Below, in pieces: positions 45,818-53,838 of a stretch of DNA of 64,000 bases. Under the pieces are notes generated by a model. It made no database searches. It was not told where the DNA came from and was given only the letters and a program-made list of their open reading frames with translations. Within the stretch, counting starts at the first letter, position 1. Every line of letters starts with the position of its first letter. Both the position numbers and the translations under genes were made by a program. The DNA is from JAKFWF01 sp031374115 (GTDB taxonomy: Bacteria; Pseudomonadota; Alphaproteobacteria; Rhizobiales; Hyphomicrobiaceae). The stretch lies in NCBI GenBank assembly GCA_031374115.1, contig JANMNO010000059.1, forward strand, positions 1 to 64,000, written 5' to 3'.

Positions 45818-45886
45818 GGGCCGGATGGCGCCAAGGCAAATCGCAACACAAGCTGAAAAATTTATACTTTAATGTGAGAGGGTAAG

Positions 45887-46426
45887 ATGTCTGATTTATT
45901 TCAATCTAATCCCGTCGCGAAGGGGCCGATACCGTATTGCCTCGGTCAAATGTCTATTCGGCCGAACGCACGAGCGCTGCTCGAAGAGCTCCGTAGCGGT
46001 ATCGAAAGCGCGCATAGCAACGACTTTCGCGAGCTGGCGGCAGCTTTCGACAAGTACTTGTTTCAACCAACCAATTTTGGTGCAGAGAAAGGTACCCAGG
46101 CCACAGCATTGCTGCAGAAAAACTGGTTCGACGCGAGGTCGCCCGATGCATTTTTTCCGGCCTTTCAGCCAATCGCCCCGCTCTATGCCGCAGGCGTTCT
46201 CAAGACATTGGAGCTATCGCTCAACGGGAGGCCGGCGCCGTTGCCGATCGATGCGTGGTGGGTTTTGGGCTACGCCCAAGTCGAGTTGATCAACCTCGTC
46301 ACCGCCCGACAAGTGACGCTCTTGATCACCACCCCCTACCCGCCAATAATTGTAATGAAAATGCTGCTGCCCGATTTCACTGAAGTGTGGACGACGGGGC
46401 GCGGGATCAGCACCAGGAAACTCTGA
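45887..46426 (+). CDS. conserved-looking hypothetical protein (179 aa)
   Basis: The ATG is preceded by GAGAGG, and a TATACT hexamer lies at 45863-45868 in an AT-rich leader, so the gene probably has its own promoter. The protein has no signal peptide. The N-terminal half is helical and the C-terminal part hydrophobic (TLLITTPYPPIIVMKMLLPD). No named family is recognised. It lies after the large cyclase gene and converges on tupA. Confidence 0.6.
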   Translation: MSDLFQSNPVAKGPIPYCLGQMSIRPNARALLEELRSGIESAHSNDFRELAAAFDKYLFQPTNFGAEKGTQATALLQKNWFDARSPDAFFPAFQPIAPLYAAGVLKTLELSLNGRPAPLPIDAWWVLGYAQVELINLVTARQVTLLITTPYPPIIVMKMLLPDFTEVWTTGRGISTRKL

Positions 46427-46456
46427 AGCATTCGGGCTATGATGCACCCGCCATAT

Positions 46457-47278
46457 TCATCCGGCGGCGTTGTAATTAGGAAAAAACAATTGCTGCCCGT
46501 CCAATTTGTATGACCCGATGGCGTTCTGGCCATCGGCCGACGTGATCCAGTCGATGAACTGCTGGCCGAGGTTCTTCTTGACCTGAGGATGCTTGGACGG
46601 ATGAACCAGCATGATGCCGTATTGATTAAACAGCGATTTATCGCCTTCAACCGCGATTGCAAGTGCGTCCTTGTTTTTGAAACTTATCCAAGTACCACGA
46701 TCTGAAAGCACGTAAGCTTCCATCGCGGCTGCGGTGTTCAATGCCGCGCCCATACCCTGGCCGATCTCGCGGTACCAAGCGGGTTTGGTGACGTGCGGCG
46801 CGAGGCCGGCAGCGTTCCACAGGGCGAGTTCGGCTGAATGGGTGCCGCTCTTGTCGCCGCGTGAGACGAACGCATTGCCTGCGGTATGGATGGTCTTGAG
46901 CGCGACGAGAATGTCAGTGCCGCCGTTGATCCTTGCTGGGTCCGCTTTCGGCCCGACCAGCACGAAGTCGTTGTACATGACGTCGAGGCGCTGAACGCCA
47001 AAACCATCGGCGACAAACTTGTCCTCCTGTGCTTTGGCATGCACGAACACGACATCGGCGTCGCCGCGACGGCCGGTGTCGAGCGCCTGCCCCGTGCCTT
47101 GCGCGACGACCTTCACGTCGATTCCGGTCTTGGCCTTGAATAGCGGTAGGATGTGACCGAACAGACCGCTGTCCTGCGTCGAAGTCGTGGAAGCGACGAC
47201 GATCGATTTGTCCTGTGCCACGGCGACTGCAGGGGCAAGCAAGAGCGAGATGGCAAGGCAGAAATGTTTGAACTTCAT
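46457..47278 (-). CDS. tupA: tungstate ABC transporter substrate-binding protein
   Basis: A 273-residue periplasmic protein with a signal peptide ending at AVAQDKS. It carries the oxyanion-binding segment ASTTSTQDSGLF (residues 29-40), the TTTS-type motif that separates TupA from molybdate-binding ModA. It should bind tungstate with high affinity. It is the last gene of the leftward tupBCA-type operon, 18 bases after the ATPase gene. Confidence 0.92.
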   Translation of the reverse strand: MKFKHFCLAISLLLAPAVAVAQDKSIVVASTTSTQDSGLFGHILPLFKAKTGIDVKVVAQGTGQALDTGRRGDADVVFVHAKAQEDKFVADGFGVQRLDVMYNDFVLVGPKADPARINGGTDILVALKTIHTAGNAFVSRGDKSGTHSAELALWNAAGLAPHVTKPAWYREIGQGMGAALNTAAAMEAYVLSDRGTWISFKNKDALAIAVEGDKSLFNQYGIMLVHPSKHPQVKKNLGQQFIDWITSADGQNAIGSYKLDGQQLFFPNYNAAG

Positions 47279-47296
47279 AGTTTGGCTCCGGACAGG

Positions 47297-48001
47297 TTAC
47301 AAAACGAGGTCGCCTGCGAGGAACCTGCGTGCGGCCCCGCTTTCGGGACGAGTAAAGAAGCTGGCGGCAGTTGCATGCTCGACAACGCGCCCTTTCACAA
47401 GGAACACGACATCGCCGGCAAGACGGCGGGCTTGGCCAAGATCGTGCGTTGCAAAGATGATTTTGGTACCTGCGTTGGCGATGGCTGCTATCAAGTCTTC
47501 GACGATCTTGGTTTGGGCAGGATCGAGACTAGCGGTAGCTTCATCAAGGAGGAGCAGACGCGGTCGACGCGCAAGCGCGCGAGCAATTGCAAGACGCTGC
47601 TGTTCACCGCCGGATAGCCGGCGCGCGGGCCGATCCGCGAGGCTTAACAATCCCACCTGATCGAGTAGTGCCGCTATCGCGCTGCGCTCTGCCGGATAGC
47701 CGGCCGCCGCCAGCCCAAACGCCACGTTCCCAGCGACCGTCCGGCGCAGCATGACCGGCTTCTGAAACACGATTGCGCGCGTCGCGTCCTCGCTGGCAAT
47801 CTGTCCGCTCGAAGGCTCGACGAGACCCATGATGGCGCGCAGGAGAGTCGTCTTGCCCGAGCCGTTCGGCCCGATCAATGCTGTAGGTGCGCCGCGATGC
47901 AGGGCTACAGACACGCCGTCGAGTATCGTCGTTTCGCCCGCGCGAACGATAATATTGCAGAGCCGCACCAAGGGGGCCGCGGTTTCAAGATCATCCCGCA
48001 T
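47297..48001 (-). CDS. tupC: tungstate ABC transporter ATP-binding protein
   Basis: A 234-residue ABC ATPase with Walker A GPNGSGKTT, signature LSGGEQQRLAIARAL, Walker B LLLLDEATASLD and switch His (FATHD). It energises the TupB permease. The start at ATG 48001 overlaps the end of tupB by 11 bases; an upstream in-frame ATG at 48040 lies deeper in tupB. The three genes form one leftward operon. Confidence 0.92.
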   Translation of the reverse strand: MRDDLETAAPLVRLCNIIVRAGETTILDGVSVALHRGAPTALIGPNGSGKTTLLRAIMGLVEPSSGQIASEDATRAIVFQKPVMLRRTVAGNVAFGLAAAGYPAERSAIAALLDQVGLLSLADRPARRLSGGEQQRLAIARALARRPRLLLLDEATASLDPAQTKIVEDLIAAIANAGTKIIFATHDLGQARRLAGDVVFLVKGRVVEHATAASFFTRPESGAARRFLAGDLVL

Positions 48002-48680
48002 GGCGCTCGGACCATTGCCGGACGGCCCACGCGATCGCATTGACTGTCATGATGATGACGATCAGCACGAGCCCAAGGCCGAGCGCGAGCGGGAGATTGC
48101 CTTTGGAAGTTTCTAGCGCAATCGATGTCGTCATCACGCGTGTAAATCCGTCGATGTTGCCGCCAACAATCATGACCGCACCGACTTCGGCCGCGGCACG
48201 GCCGAACCCGGCCAACAGGATCGTCACCAGCGTAAAGCGCGCATCCCGAAGCAAGGCCCCAACTCGGCGCACGGGCGGAACCTGCATCGCGGTAAACTCG
48301 TCGCGATATTCACCCCACAGATCCTCGATCACCTGCCGGGTCAACGCTGCGATAATGGGCGTAATCAGCACAGCCTGCGCGATGATCATGGCTTTCGTCG
48401 TGAACAGCAGGCCAAGAAATCCGAGCGGGCCTGTTTGCGATAGTGCAAGAAAGACGAGCAGACCGACCACGACCGGCGGTAGCCCCGTTAGTCCGTTCAA
48501 GGCGACGATGACCGCGTGACGGCCTCGAAAGCGAGTTAGCGCGACGATCGCACCTAGCGGCAACCCGACGAGGCCCGCGAGCAGCGTCGCCGACATCGTG
48601 ACTACCAGCGAGAGACGCACGATCGCATACAGCGCCGGGTCGCCAGACAGAACCAGGGATAAGGCGTTGGGTGCATCCAA
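47991..48680 (-). CDS. tupB: tungstate ABC transporter permease
   Basis: A 229-residue inner-membrane protein with about five transmembrane helices. The ABC permease EAA-type loop is AGFGRAAAEVGAVMIVGG, which pairs with the ATPase. The size and neighbours fit TupB rather than the molybdate permease ModB. It is the first gene of the operon and is divergent from the regulator at 48766. Confidence 0.92.
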   Translation of the reverse strand: MDAPNALSLVLSGDPALYAIVRLSLVVTMSATLLAGLVGLPLGAIVALTRFRGRHAVIVALNGLTGLPPVVVGLLVFLALSQTGPLGFLGLLFTTKAMIIAQAVLITPIIAALTRQVIEDLWGEYRDEFTAMQVPPVRRVGALLRDARFTLVTILLAGFGRAAAEVGAVMIVGGNIDGFTRVMTTSIALETSKGNLPLALGLGLVLIVIIMTVNAIAWAVRQWSERHAG

Positions 48681-48765
48681 GGGCTATGCTCGCAGGAAGA
48701 CATTGACCTGCCGCTTGTCTCGTGTTTTCTTCAAAGCTGTCAACAGAAAGAAAAATCACGTAAAT
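48681..48765. promoter_or_regulatory. divergent promoter region of tupBCA and its regulator
   Basis: Only 85 bases separate the two starts. On the minus strand TTGACA occurs near 48738-48743 and could be a -35 of the tup operon; its -10 is not clear. No clean palindrome is visible. Confidence 0.35.
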
Positions 48766-49665
48766 ATGCAGCTAGATGCAGGCCTACAGCTATTGAACAC
48801 GGCTGAGGCGGCCGGCTACCTCCGCATCAAAGAGCGCAAGCTTTACGAGCTGGTCGCCAATGACGCGATCCCGTGCACGAAGGTGACCGGCAAGTGGCTC
48901 TTCCCGCGTGCGGACCTGGACCGCTGGTTGCTCGCCGGAATGGCCCGCCCTCTCGGAGTGATCCCGGCCGAGCCACCGCCTATCGTCGGCGGCAGTCATG
49001 ATCCTCTGCTGCAATGGGCGCTGGTCGAAAGCCGCGCCGGACTGGCGATCCTCCCCGAAGGCAGCGAGAGCGGCTATCGCCGGTTTTTGAAAGGCGAGGT
49101 GATGGCGGTTGCCCTCCACTTCCACGCTCTCGACGACCTGGGTAGGGACGCCAACGTCGATGCCGTGTCGAAGGAGCCGGCGCTCTATGACGCCGTGCTC
49201 GTGCATTTCTGTTCACGCGATCAAGGCCTGCTCGTAGCGAAGGGCAATCCGCTGCGACTGGCGGGCGTGCCGGATCTTCGAAACAAAAAGCTGCGCGTGG
49301 CGGTCCGGCCGGAAGGCGCGGGCGCACATCAGCTGCTGCTTGCTCTGCTCCGGCGAGAAGGGCTTTCGATGCGCGACCTTGGCAAACAGTTGCTAGCGTC
49401 GACCGGCCCAGACGTCGCACAAGCAATCCGCGCCGGTCATGCAGACGCCGGAGTTGCCACGCGTGCGGTTGCGGCGGCTGCCGGTCTGGACTTCGTGCCG
49501 CTTGTCACCGAGCGCTTCGATATCCTCATGCGTCAGCGCGATAGCTACCGCCAGCCGCTGCAGACCTTCCTCCAAATCCTTGCGAAGCCGGTATTCGCCA
49601 CTCGCGCAGCTGAACTTGGTGGCCTCGACGTCTCGCAAGCCGGGAACGTGCGCTGGGCGCCGTGA
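48766..49665 (+). CDS. HTH / substrate-binding-domain fusion regulator, probable tungstate-responsive (TunR-like)
   Basis: A 299-residue protein from ATG 48766. The first ~55 residues form an excisionase/MerR-type helix-turn-helix (NTAEAAGYLRIKERKLYEL, then TGKWLFPRADLDRWL). The remaining ~220 residues are a PBP-like domain (VRPEGAGAHQLLLALLRREG, then HADAGVATRAVAAAAGLDFV) akin to molybdate/tungstate-binding proteins. It is divergent from tupB with an 85-base gap, so it probably senses oxyanion and controls tupBCA. Earlier in-frame codons upstream are rejected because they enter the tupB coding region. Confidence 0.85.
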   Translation: MQLDAGLQLLNTAEAAGYLRIKERKLYELVANDAIPCTKVTGKWLFPRADLDRWLLAGMARPLGVIPAEPPPIVGGSHDPLLQWALVESRAGLAILPEGSESGYRRFLKGEVMAVALHFHALDDLGRDANVDAVSKEPALYDAVLVHFCSRDQGLLVAKGNPLRLAGVPDLRNKKLRVAVRPEGAGAHQLLLALLRREGLSMRDLGKQLLASTGPDVAQAIRAGHADAGVATRAVAAAAGLDFVPLVTERFDILMRQRDSYRQPLQTFLQILAKPVFATRAAELGGLDVSQAGNVRWAP

Positions 49666-49771
49666 TAAACCGTTCATTGTCGTTCTCTCACCCCGGCCAC
49701 CTTTCAGGTTAGCGTCGCCGGCGAATAGAGCCATGAGCGCAATCTGGCGACAAGCTCGACCCCAGCTTAGT

Positions 49772-51439
49772 TCAACCGGGCAGCACGCGTTCGACAATGG
49801 CGCGGGCATCGGCCCCGTGGAGACTTTGGCCGTAGGTCTGCCGGCCCGACGCATCAAAGCGCGTCGCGAGAAAAGCATCGGCGACTGCAAGTGGTGCATG
49901 TGCGCGCAGAAGGTTACCCGCTGCCAACAGCGCCAGCGCTTCAGTAAGCTCCCTGCCGCGGCGTTCTAGGCGCTCGGGCTCGCGCAGCATTCCTTCGATA
50001 CGCGCGTGCTGCCGGATGAGCGAAGGTTGTCCCGCAGCCGCCGATCCGAGTTCCGCCATCACGCTCTGGATGGTCTTTGGCTGACGCTGAATAACACGCA
50101 ACAAATCGAGTACCATAACGTTGCCAGAGCCTTCCCAAATCGCGTTAACCGGCAACTCGCGATAAATCCGTGCGGCAATACCTTCCTCGACGTAGCCATT
50201 ACCGCCAAGGCACTCCATTGCCTCATAGGCGAGCGCCGGACCGGTCTTGCACACCCAGTATTTCGTGACAGGCGTCATCAACCGGCGCCACGCCGCCTCA
50301 CGCGGATCGGACGCCCGATCGAAACTGCGCGCAAGCCGCAACGATAGCGCCGTTGCCGCCTCCACGTCGAGCGCGAGATCGGCCAGCACCTGGGTCATCA
50401 CTGGTTGGTCGGCAAGCGCTTTCTGGAATACCGTTCGGTGCCGGCAATGATGCACGGCATTGGCGAGCGCGAGCCGCATCAGGCCGGCCGATCCCACAGC
50501 ACAATCCAGACGCGTGCACGTGACCATCTCGATGATGGCCGGAACGCCGCGCCCCTCCTCGCCGATCAGCCACGCGTGGGCTGCCTGAAACTCCACTTCG
50601 GCCGATGCGTTCGAGCGATTCCCGAGCTTGTCCTTCAAACGCTGAAAGCGCAGCGCATTGATCGTGCCATCCGGCAGGACGCGGGGCATCAGAAAGCAAG
50701 AGAGCCCGCCCGGCGCCTGGGCCAGCACCAAGAACGCATCGCACATTGGCGCCGACATGAACCACTTGTGGCCGGTAACGAGATATTCGCCACCAGAGCC
50801 GCCACTCCCGGCTGCGCTTGCTGTCGTGGTGTTGGCCTGCACGTCGGTGCCGCCTTGCTTCTCCGTCATGCCCATGCCGATGGTCACGCCGCGTTTGGAC
50901 CTCACCGGCTTCAAGGCCCTGTCGTAATCGCGGCTGAGGATCTTGGGAAGCCAGGCATTTGCGAGCGACGGCTCCAAGAGCAGGGTCGGCACTGAGGCGT
51001 TCGTCATGGTGATGGGGCACTGGTGGCCAGCTTCCATCTGAATGGCCATGTAGGTCCCTGCCGAGCGAACCACATTTGCACCTGCAAGCGGAAGGCTGCC
51101 CGGTGCAGCGAGATGATCCCAAGCCGAACATTGCAAGCCTGCGCTTATGCTCAACCTCATGCACGCGTGGTAAGCCGGATGGAATTCGACGATGTCGAGT
51201 CGGTGGCCCTTGCTGTCGAACGGCTTGAGCCGCGGTGTCCACTCATTGGCGAGCCGGCCTTGTTCGAATGCCTTTGCGCTACCGCATTGGGCACCTAACA
51301 AGTCGAGGTCTTCGCACACGTGGCTGCCACCTTCTCGTTCGACAGCATCCAGGAGTGCACGGTCGGACGTGAACAGGTTCACTCCCTCGAAGGGCGGACT
51401 TTGGTTCGACACTTTGTGCGTGACAAAACGGTTATCCAT
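49772..51439 (-). CDS. aidB: AidB-like acyl-CoA dehydrogenase
   Basis: A 555-residue flavoprotein, close to the length of E. coli AidB (about 541). Typical blocks are GMGMTEKQGGTDVQANTT, YLVTGHKWFMSAP for FAD binding, and MECLGGNGYVEEGIAARIYR with the following REL..NAIWEGSGNV. AidB binds DNA and helps protect it from alkylation; related proteins act as isovaleryl-CoA dehydrogenases. It stands alone, divergent from the cfa-type gene, with an inverted repeat in between. No ada or alkB gene is near. Confidence 0.9.
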   Translation of the reverse strand: MDNRFVTHKVSNQSPPFEGVNLFTSDRALLDAVEREGGSHVCEDLDLLGAQCGSAKAFEQGRLANEWTPRLKPFDSKGHRLDIVEFHPAYHACMRLSISAGLQCSAWDHLAAPGSLPLAGANVVRSAGTYMAIQMEAGHQCPITMTNASVPTLLLEPSLANAWLPKILSRDYDRALKPVRSKRGVTIGMGMTEKQGGTDVQANTTTASAAGSGGSGGEYLVTGHKWFMSAPMCDAFLVLAQAPGGLSCFLMPRVLPDGTINALRFQRLKDKLGNRSNASAEVEFQAAHAWLIGEEGRGVPAIIEMVTCTRLDCAVGSAGLMRLALANAVHHCRHRTVFQKALADQPVMTQVLADLALDVEAATALSLRLARSFDRASDPREAAWRRLMTPVTKYWVCKTGPALAYEAMECLGGNGYVEEGIAARIYRELPVNAIWEGSGNVMVLDLLRVIQRQPKTIQSVMAELGSAAAGQPSLIRQHARIEGMLREPERLERRGRELTEALALLAAGNLLRAHAPLAVADAFLATRFDASGRQTYGQSLHGADARAIVERVLPG

Positions 51440-51557
51440 CTCGCGGCCTCATTTAGGACGAGTAACTTGCACGTGTTGCAATCGGCAATACTGTTCAAAT
51501 TCGTACGGAAATTTCCTGTCAACTTGAGATGCGTCAATTCCGGGTGGAAGTGAGGTG

Positions 51558-51578
51558 ATAGTATTGTATAGGTACTAT
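51558..51578. repeat. inverted repeat ATAGTA-N9-TACTAT in the aidB/cfa intergenic region
   Basis: Six-base arms at 51558-51563 and 51573-51578 lie in an AT-rich patch, 40 bases before the cfa-type start and about 120 bases before the aidB start. They could be a regulator site, or overlap the -10 of the cfa-type promoter. Confidence 0.35.
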
Positions 51579-51617
51579 ATCTTCGAATTCTGATTTCAGT
51601 GTGGGAGGCGTTTTGCC

Positions 51618-52865
51618 ATGTTTGCTCCTCTGAAACGCATCTTCGATGTTGTCGTGAAGACCGGAAATCTGCAGGTGATCGACAGCAACGGACACCATCA
51701 TGAATTCGGCGACCACAAAGGACCAAGTGTCGTCGTACGTTTCTCCGATCGCCGCCTGGAGAGAAGTTTAGCGTTCAATCCGCAACTGGCTCTTGGCGAA
51801 GCCTACATGCAAGGGCGACTTGTGGTCGAGACGGGCAAGATCTACGACTTTCTCGACCTCATGCTTCGCAATGCCGAGCAGCAGAGCTTCCCGCGCTGGA
51901 TGTCCGCGGCCGATAATTTCAGACGGCTTTCGAAGCGCTTGCAGCAATATAACCATGCATTGCGTGCACGCGCCAATGTCGCTCATCACTACGATATCAA
52001 TGGAACCATCTATGATCTCTTCCTCGATAACGACCGCCAGTACTCTTGCGCCTACTTCCACGACACCCACGACCTCGAGGAGGCGCAGCGTGCCAAGAAA
52101 CGTCACATCGCCGCGAAGCTCGCGCTCGATCAGGACCACCGCGTTCTCGACATCGGCTCGGGCTGGGGCGGCCTCGGACTATACCTTGCCAGCGTCGCCG
52201 ATGTGGACGTAACAGGCATCACGCTCTCGGCCGAACAATTGCGGGTTGCCCGCGCACGGGCGGAAAACTCTAGCGTGCCGCGCCGAGTCCGCTTCGAGAT
52301 GCAGGACTATCGCCACGTCGCTGGGCACTTCGATCGGATCGTGTCGGTCGGCATGTTCGAACATGTCGGCGTCAACCACTATCAGACGTACTTCGACAAG
52401 ATCGCAGCACTTCTCAACGAAGATGGCGTCGCACTGGTTCATTCGATCGGCCGTTTCGACACACCGACGATCACCAATCCGTTCATCGCCAAGTATATCT
52501 TTCCTGGCGGCTACATCCCATCGCTCAGCGAGGTGTTGCCGGCCATCGAGCGTTCCGGGCTTGTCGTGGGCGACATCGAAATTCTGCGGCTGCATTACGC
52601 TGAGACACTAACGCATTGGCGCACACGCTTCGACGACAATCGCGGCAAGGCTGCAGCGCTGCTAGGCGAGGAGTTCTGTCGCATGTGGGAGTTCTATCTC
52701 GCCTCTTCTGAAACGGCTTTCCGCTATCAGGACCTCATGGTGTTCCAGATCCAGCTGGCCAAGCATCAGCATACGCTGCCTCTGACGCGCGACTATATGT
52801 TCGACGAAGAGCGGCGGCTGGCTGAACGCGAGCGGCCAGCGCAAAGGCAGGAATACGCGGCCTAG
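51618..52865 (+). CDS. cfa: cyclopropane-fatty-acyl-phospholipid synthase-family methyltransferase
   Basis: A 415-residue protein. An N-terminal lipid-binding helical region (~residues 1-115) is followed by a SAM-dependent methyltransferase with motif I VLDIGSGWGGLGLYLA and the family blocks VGMFEHVGVNHY and YIFPGGYIPSLSE. It should methylenate or methylate unsaturated acyl chains of phospholipids. At the place of the catalytic Cys of E. coli Cfa (just before AFR) the sequence is YLASSETAFR, so the enzyme belongs to a Cys-less branch. GGGAGG lies nine bases upstream. Confidence 0.88.
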   Translation: MFAPLKRIFDVVVKTGNLQVIDSNGHHHEFGDHKGPSVVVRFSDRRLERSLAFNPQLALGEAYMQGRLVVETGKIYDFLDLMLRNAEQQSFPRWMSAADNFRRLSKRLQQYNHALRARANVAHHYDINGTIYDLFLDNDRQYSCAYFHDTHDLEEAQRAKKRHIAAKLALDQDHRVLDIGSGWGGLGLYLASVADVDVTGITLSAEQLRVARARAENSSVPRRVRFEMQDYRHVAGHFDRIVSVGMFEHVGVNHYQTYFDKIAALLNEDGVALVHSIGRFDTPTITNPFIAKYIFPGGYIPSLSEVLPAIERSGLVVGDIEILRLHYAETLTHWRTRFDDNRGKAAALLGEEFCRMWEFYLASSETAFRYQDLMVFQIQLAKHQHTLPLTRDYMFDEERRLAERERPAQRQEYAA

Positions 52866-52870
52866 AGCGG

Positions 52871-52884
52871 TTGATCCAGATCAA
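52871..52884. promoter_or_regulatory. FNR/FixK-type anaerobox TTGATCCAGATCAA
   Basis: A perfect palindrome matching TTGAT-N4-ATCAA, six bases after the cfa-type stop. Its centre is about 85 bases before the GST start, which would place it near -40 to -50 of a promoter for that gene. The Crp-type protein in this window has a CRP-like recognition helix, so another regulator would use this site. Confidence 0.55.
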
Positions 52885-52962
52885 CGAGAGGGCAGGCCGC
52901 CTCATTCAGCCAATAGCTTAATCCCTATAGATGAAACTGATCAATCACTCGCAGAGGAAGTC

Positions 52963-53598
52963 ATGTTGAAACTTATCAGCGCAACGCCCAGTCCTTACGC
53001 GCGCAAGATCCGCATTGCGCTTGCGGAGAAAGGCTTGGCCTTCGAACTCGTGACCGAGGTGCCCTGGGATAAGACGACCGCGACGCCCAAATATAACCCG
53101 CTCGAAAAACTACCGATTCTCATCCTGGACGACGGTTCGAGCATCTATGAGTCAAGTTTCATTCTCCAATATCTGGAGTGGAAACATCCAGAGACATCTC
53201 TGCTTCCGGCCGACACCGACGGGAAAATTGCCGCCCGGCGCTTCGAGGTGTTGTGTGACGGCATTTGCGACGCATTCGTGCTTTTGTTCTTCGAGCGTAA
53301 GCGTCCCGAGCCAAACCAGAGCAAGGAATGGATGGACCGTCAACGCCGCAAGATCGATGGCGGCGTGCGCGAGATGGCCCGGCTGGTCGGTGATCGCCAC
53401 TTCGCGGTGGGCGATCGCTTCAGCCTCGGTGACATCGCGGTCGGCACAGCGCTCGGTTATTTGACCGTGCGGTTTCCCGAATACGAATGGCGCGCCGCTC
53501 ACCCACTTCTTGCGGCGTTCTGCTCGCGCCTCGAGGCACGGCCCTCGTTCATGGGCAGCGTACCCGTACCACAGAAGATATCGGACAAGGTGATGTGA
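52963..53598 (+). CDS. glutathione S-transferase family protein
   Basis: A 211-residue GST-fold protein. The N-terminal domain opens with MLKLISATPSPYARKIRIAL (active-site Ser/Tyr region SPYARK), has the cis-Pro LEKLPILILDD and the glutathione loop YESSFILQYL. The C-terminal helical domain carries the N-capping box GDRFSLGDIAVG. The layout fits the beta/stringent-starvation-like YibF group. AGAGGAAG lies directly upstream. A palindromic anaerobox lies in front of it, so expression may rise at low oxygen. Confidence 0.9.
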   Translation: MLKLISATPSPYARKIRIALAEKGLAFELVTEVPWDKTTATPKYNPLEKLPILILDDGSSIYESSFILQYLEWKHPETSLLPADTDGKIAARRFEVLCDGICDAFVLLFFERKRPEPNQSKEWMDRQRRKIDGGVREMARLVGDRHFAVGDRFSLGDIAVGTALGYLTVRFPEYEWRAAHPLLAAFCSRLEARPSFMGSVPVPQKISDKVM

Positions 53599-53656
53599 CG
53601 TCGCAGTAGTCGATCACTGAGATCAAAGCGCTGAACGTGCTTCACATGGATGGCCG

Positions 53657-53838
53657 GTGATCGGTTATGGCAGGGTCACTTGGGCGCTAAAATCCATTCT
53701 GGCTCCAACAAAGAGAATTTGGAACAACCAATTTATTACTGGGCGCCATCAACTGCACCGTCAGGTATGGCCTTTTACACAGGTGACCGCTTCCTTGCCT
53801 GGAAAGGTAATTTGTTCATTGGCGCGCTTGCAACTTAG
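53657..53838 (+). pseudogene. remnant of a soluble PQQ-dependent sugar dehydrogenase (YliI/GSDH), frameshifted
   Basis: In one frame VIGYGR (from 53657) matches the start of the family's C-terminal part. The match then moves to another frame: GAKIHSG, then EQPIYYWAPSTAPSGMAFYT and WKGNLFIGAL, ending in a stop at 53836. These match the C-terminal third of the aldose/glucose dehydrogenase family of ~370 residues. The upstream two thirds, and the end of the protein after FIGAL, are missing. Local base composition is lower in GC than the neighbours. This is a decayed gene fragment, not a working enzyme. Confidence 0.72.
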
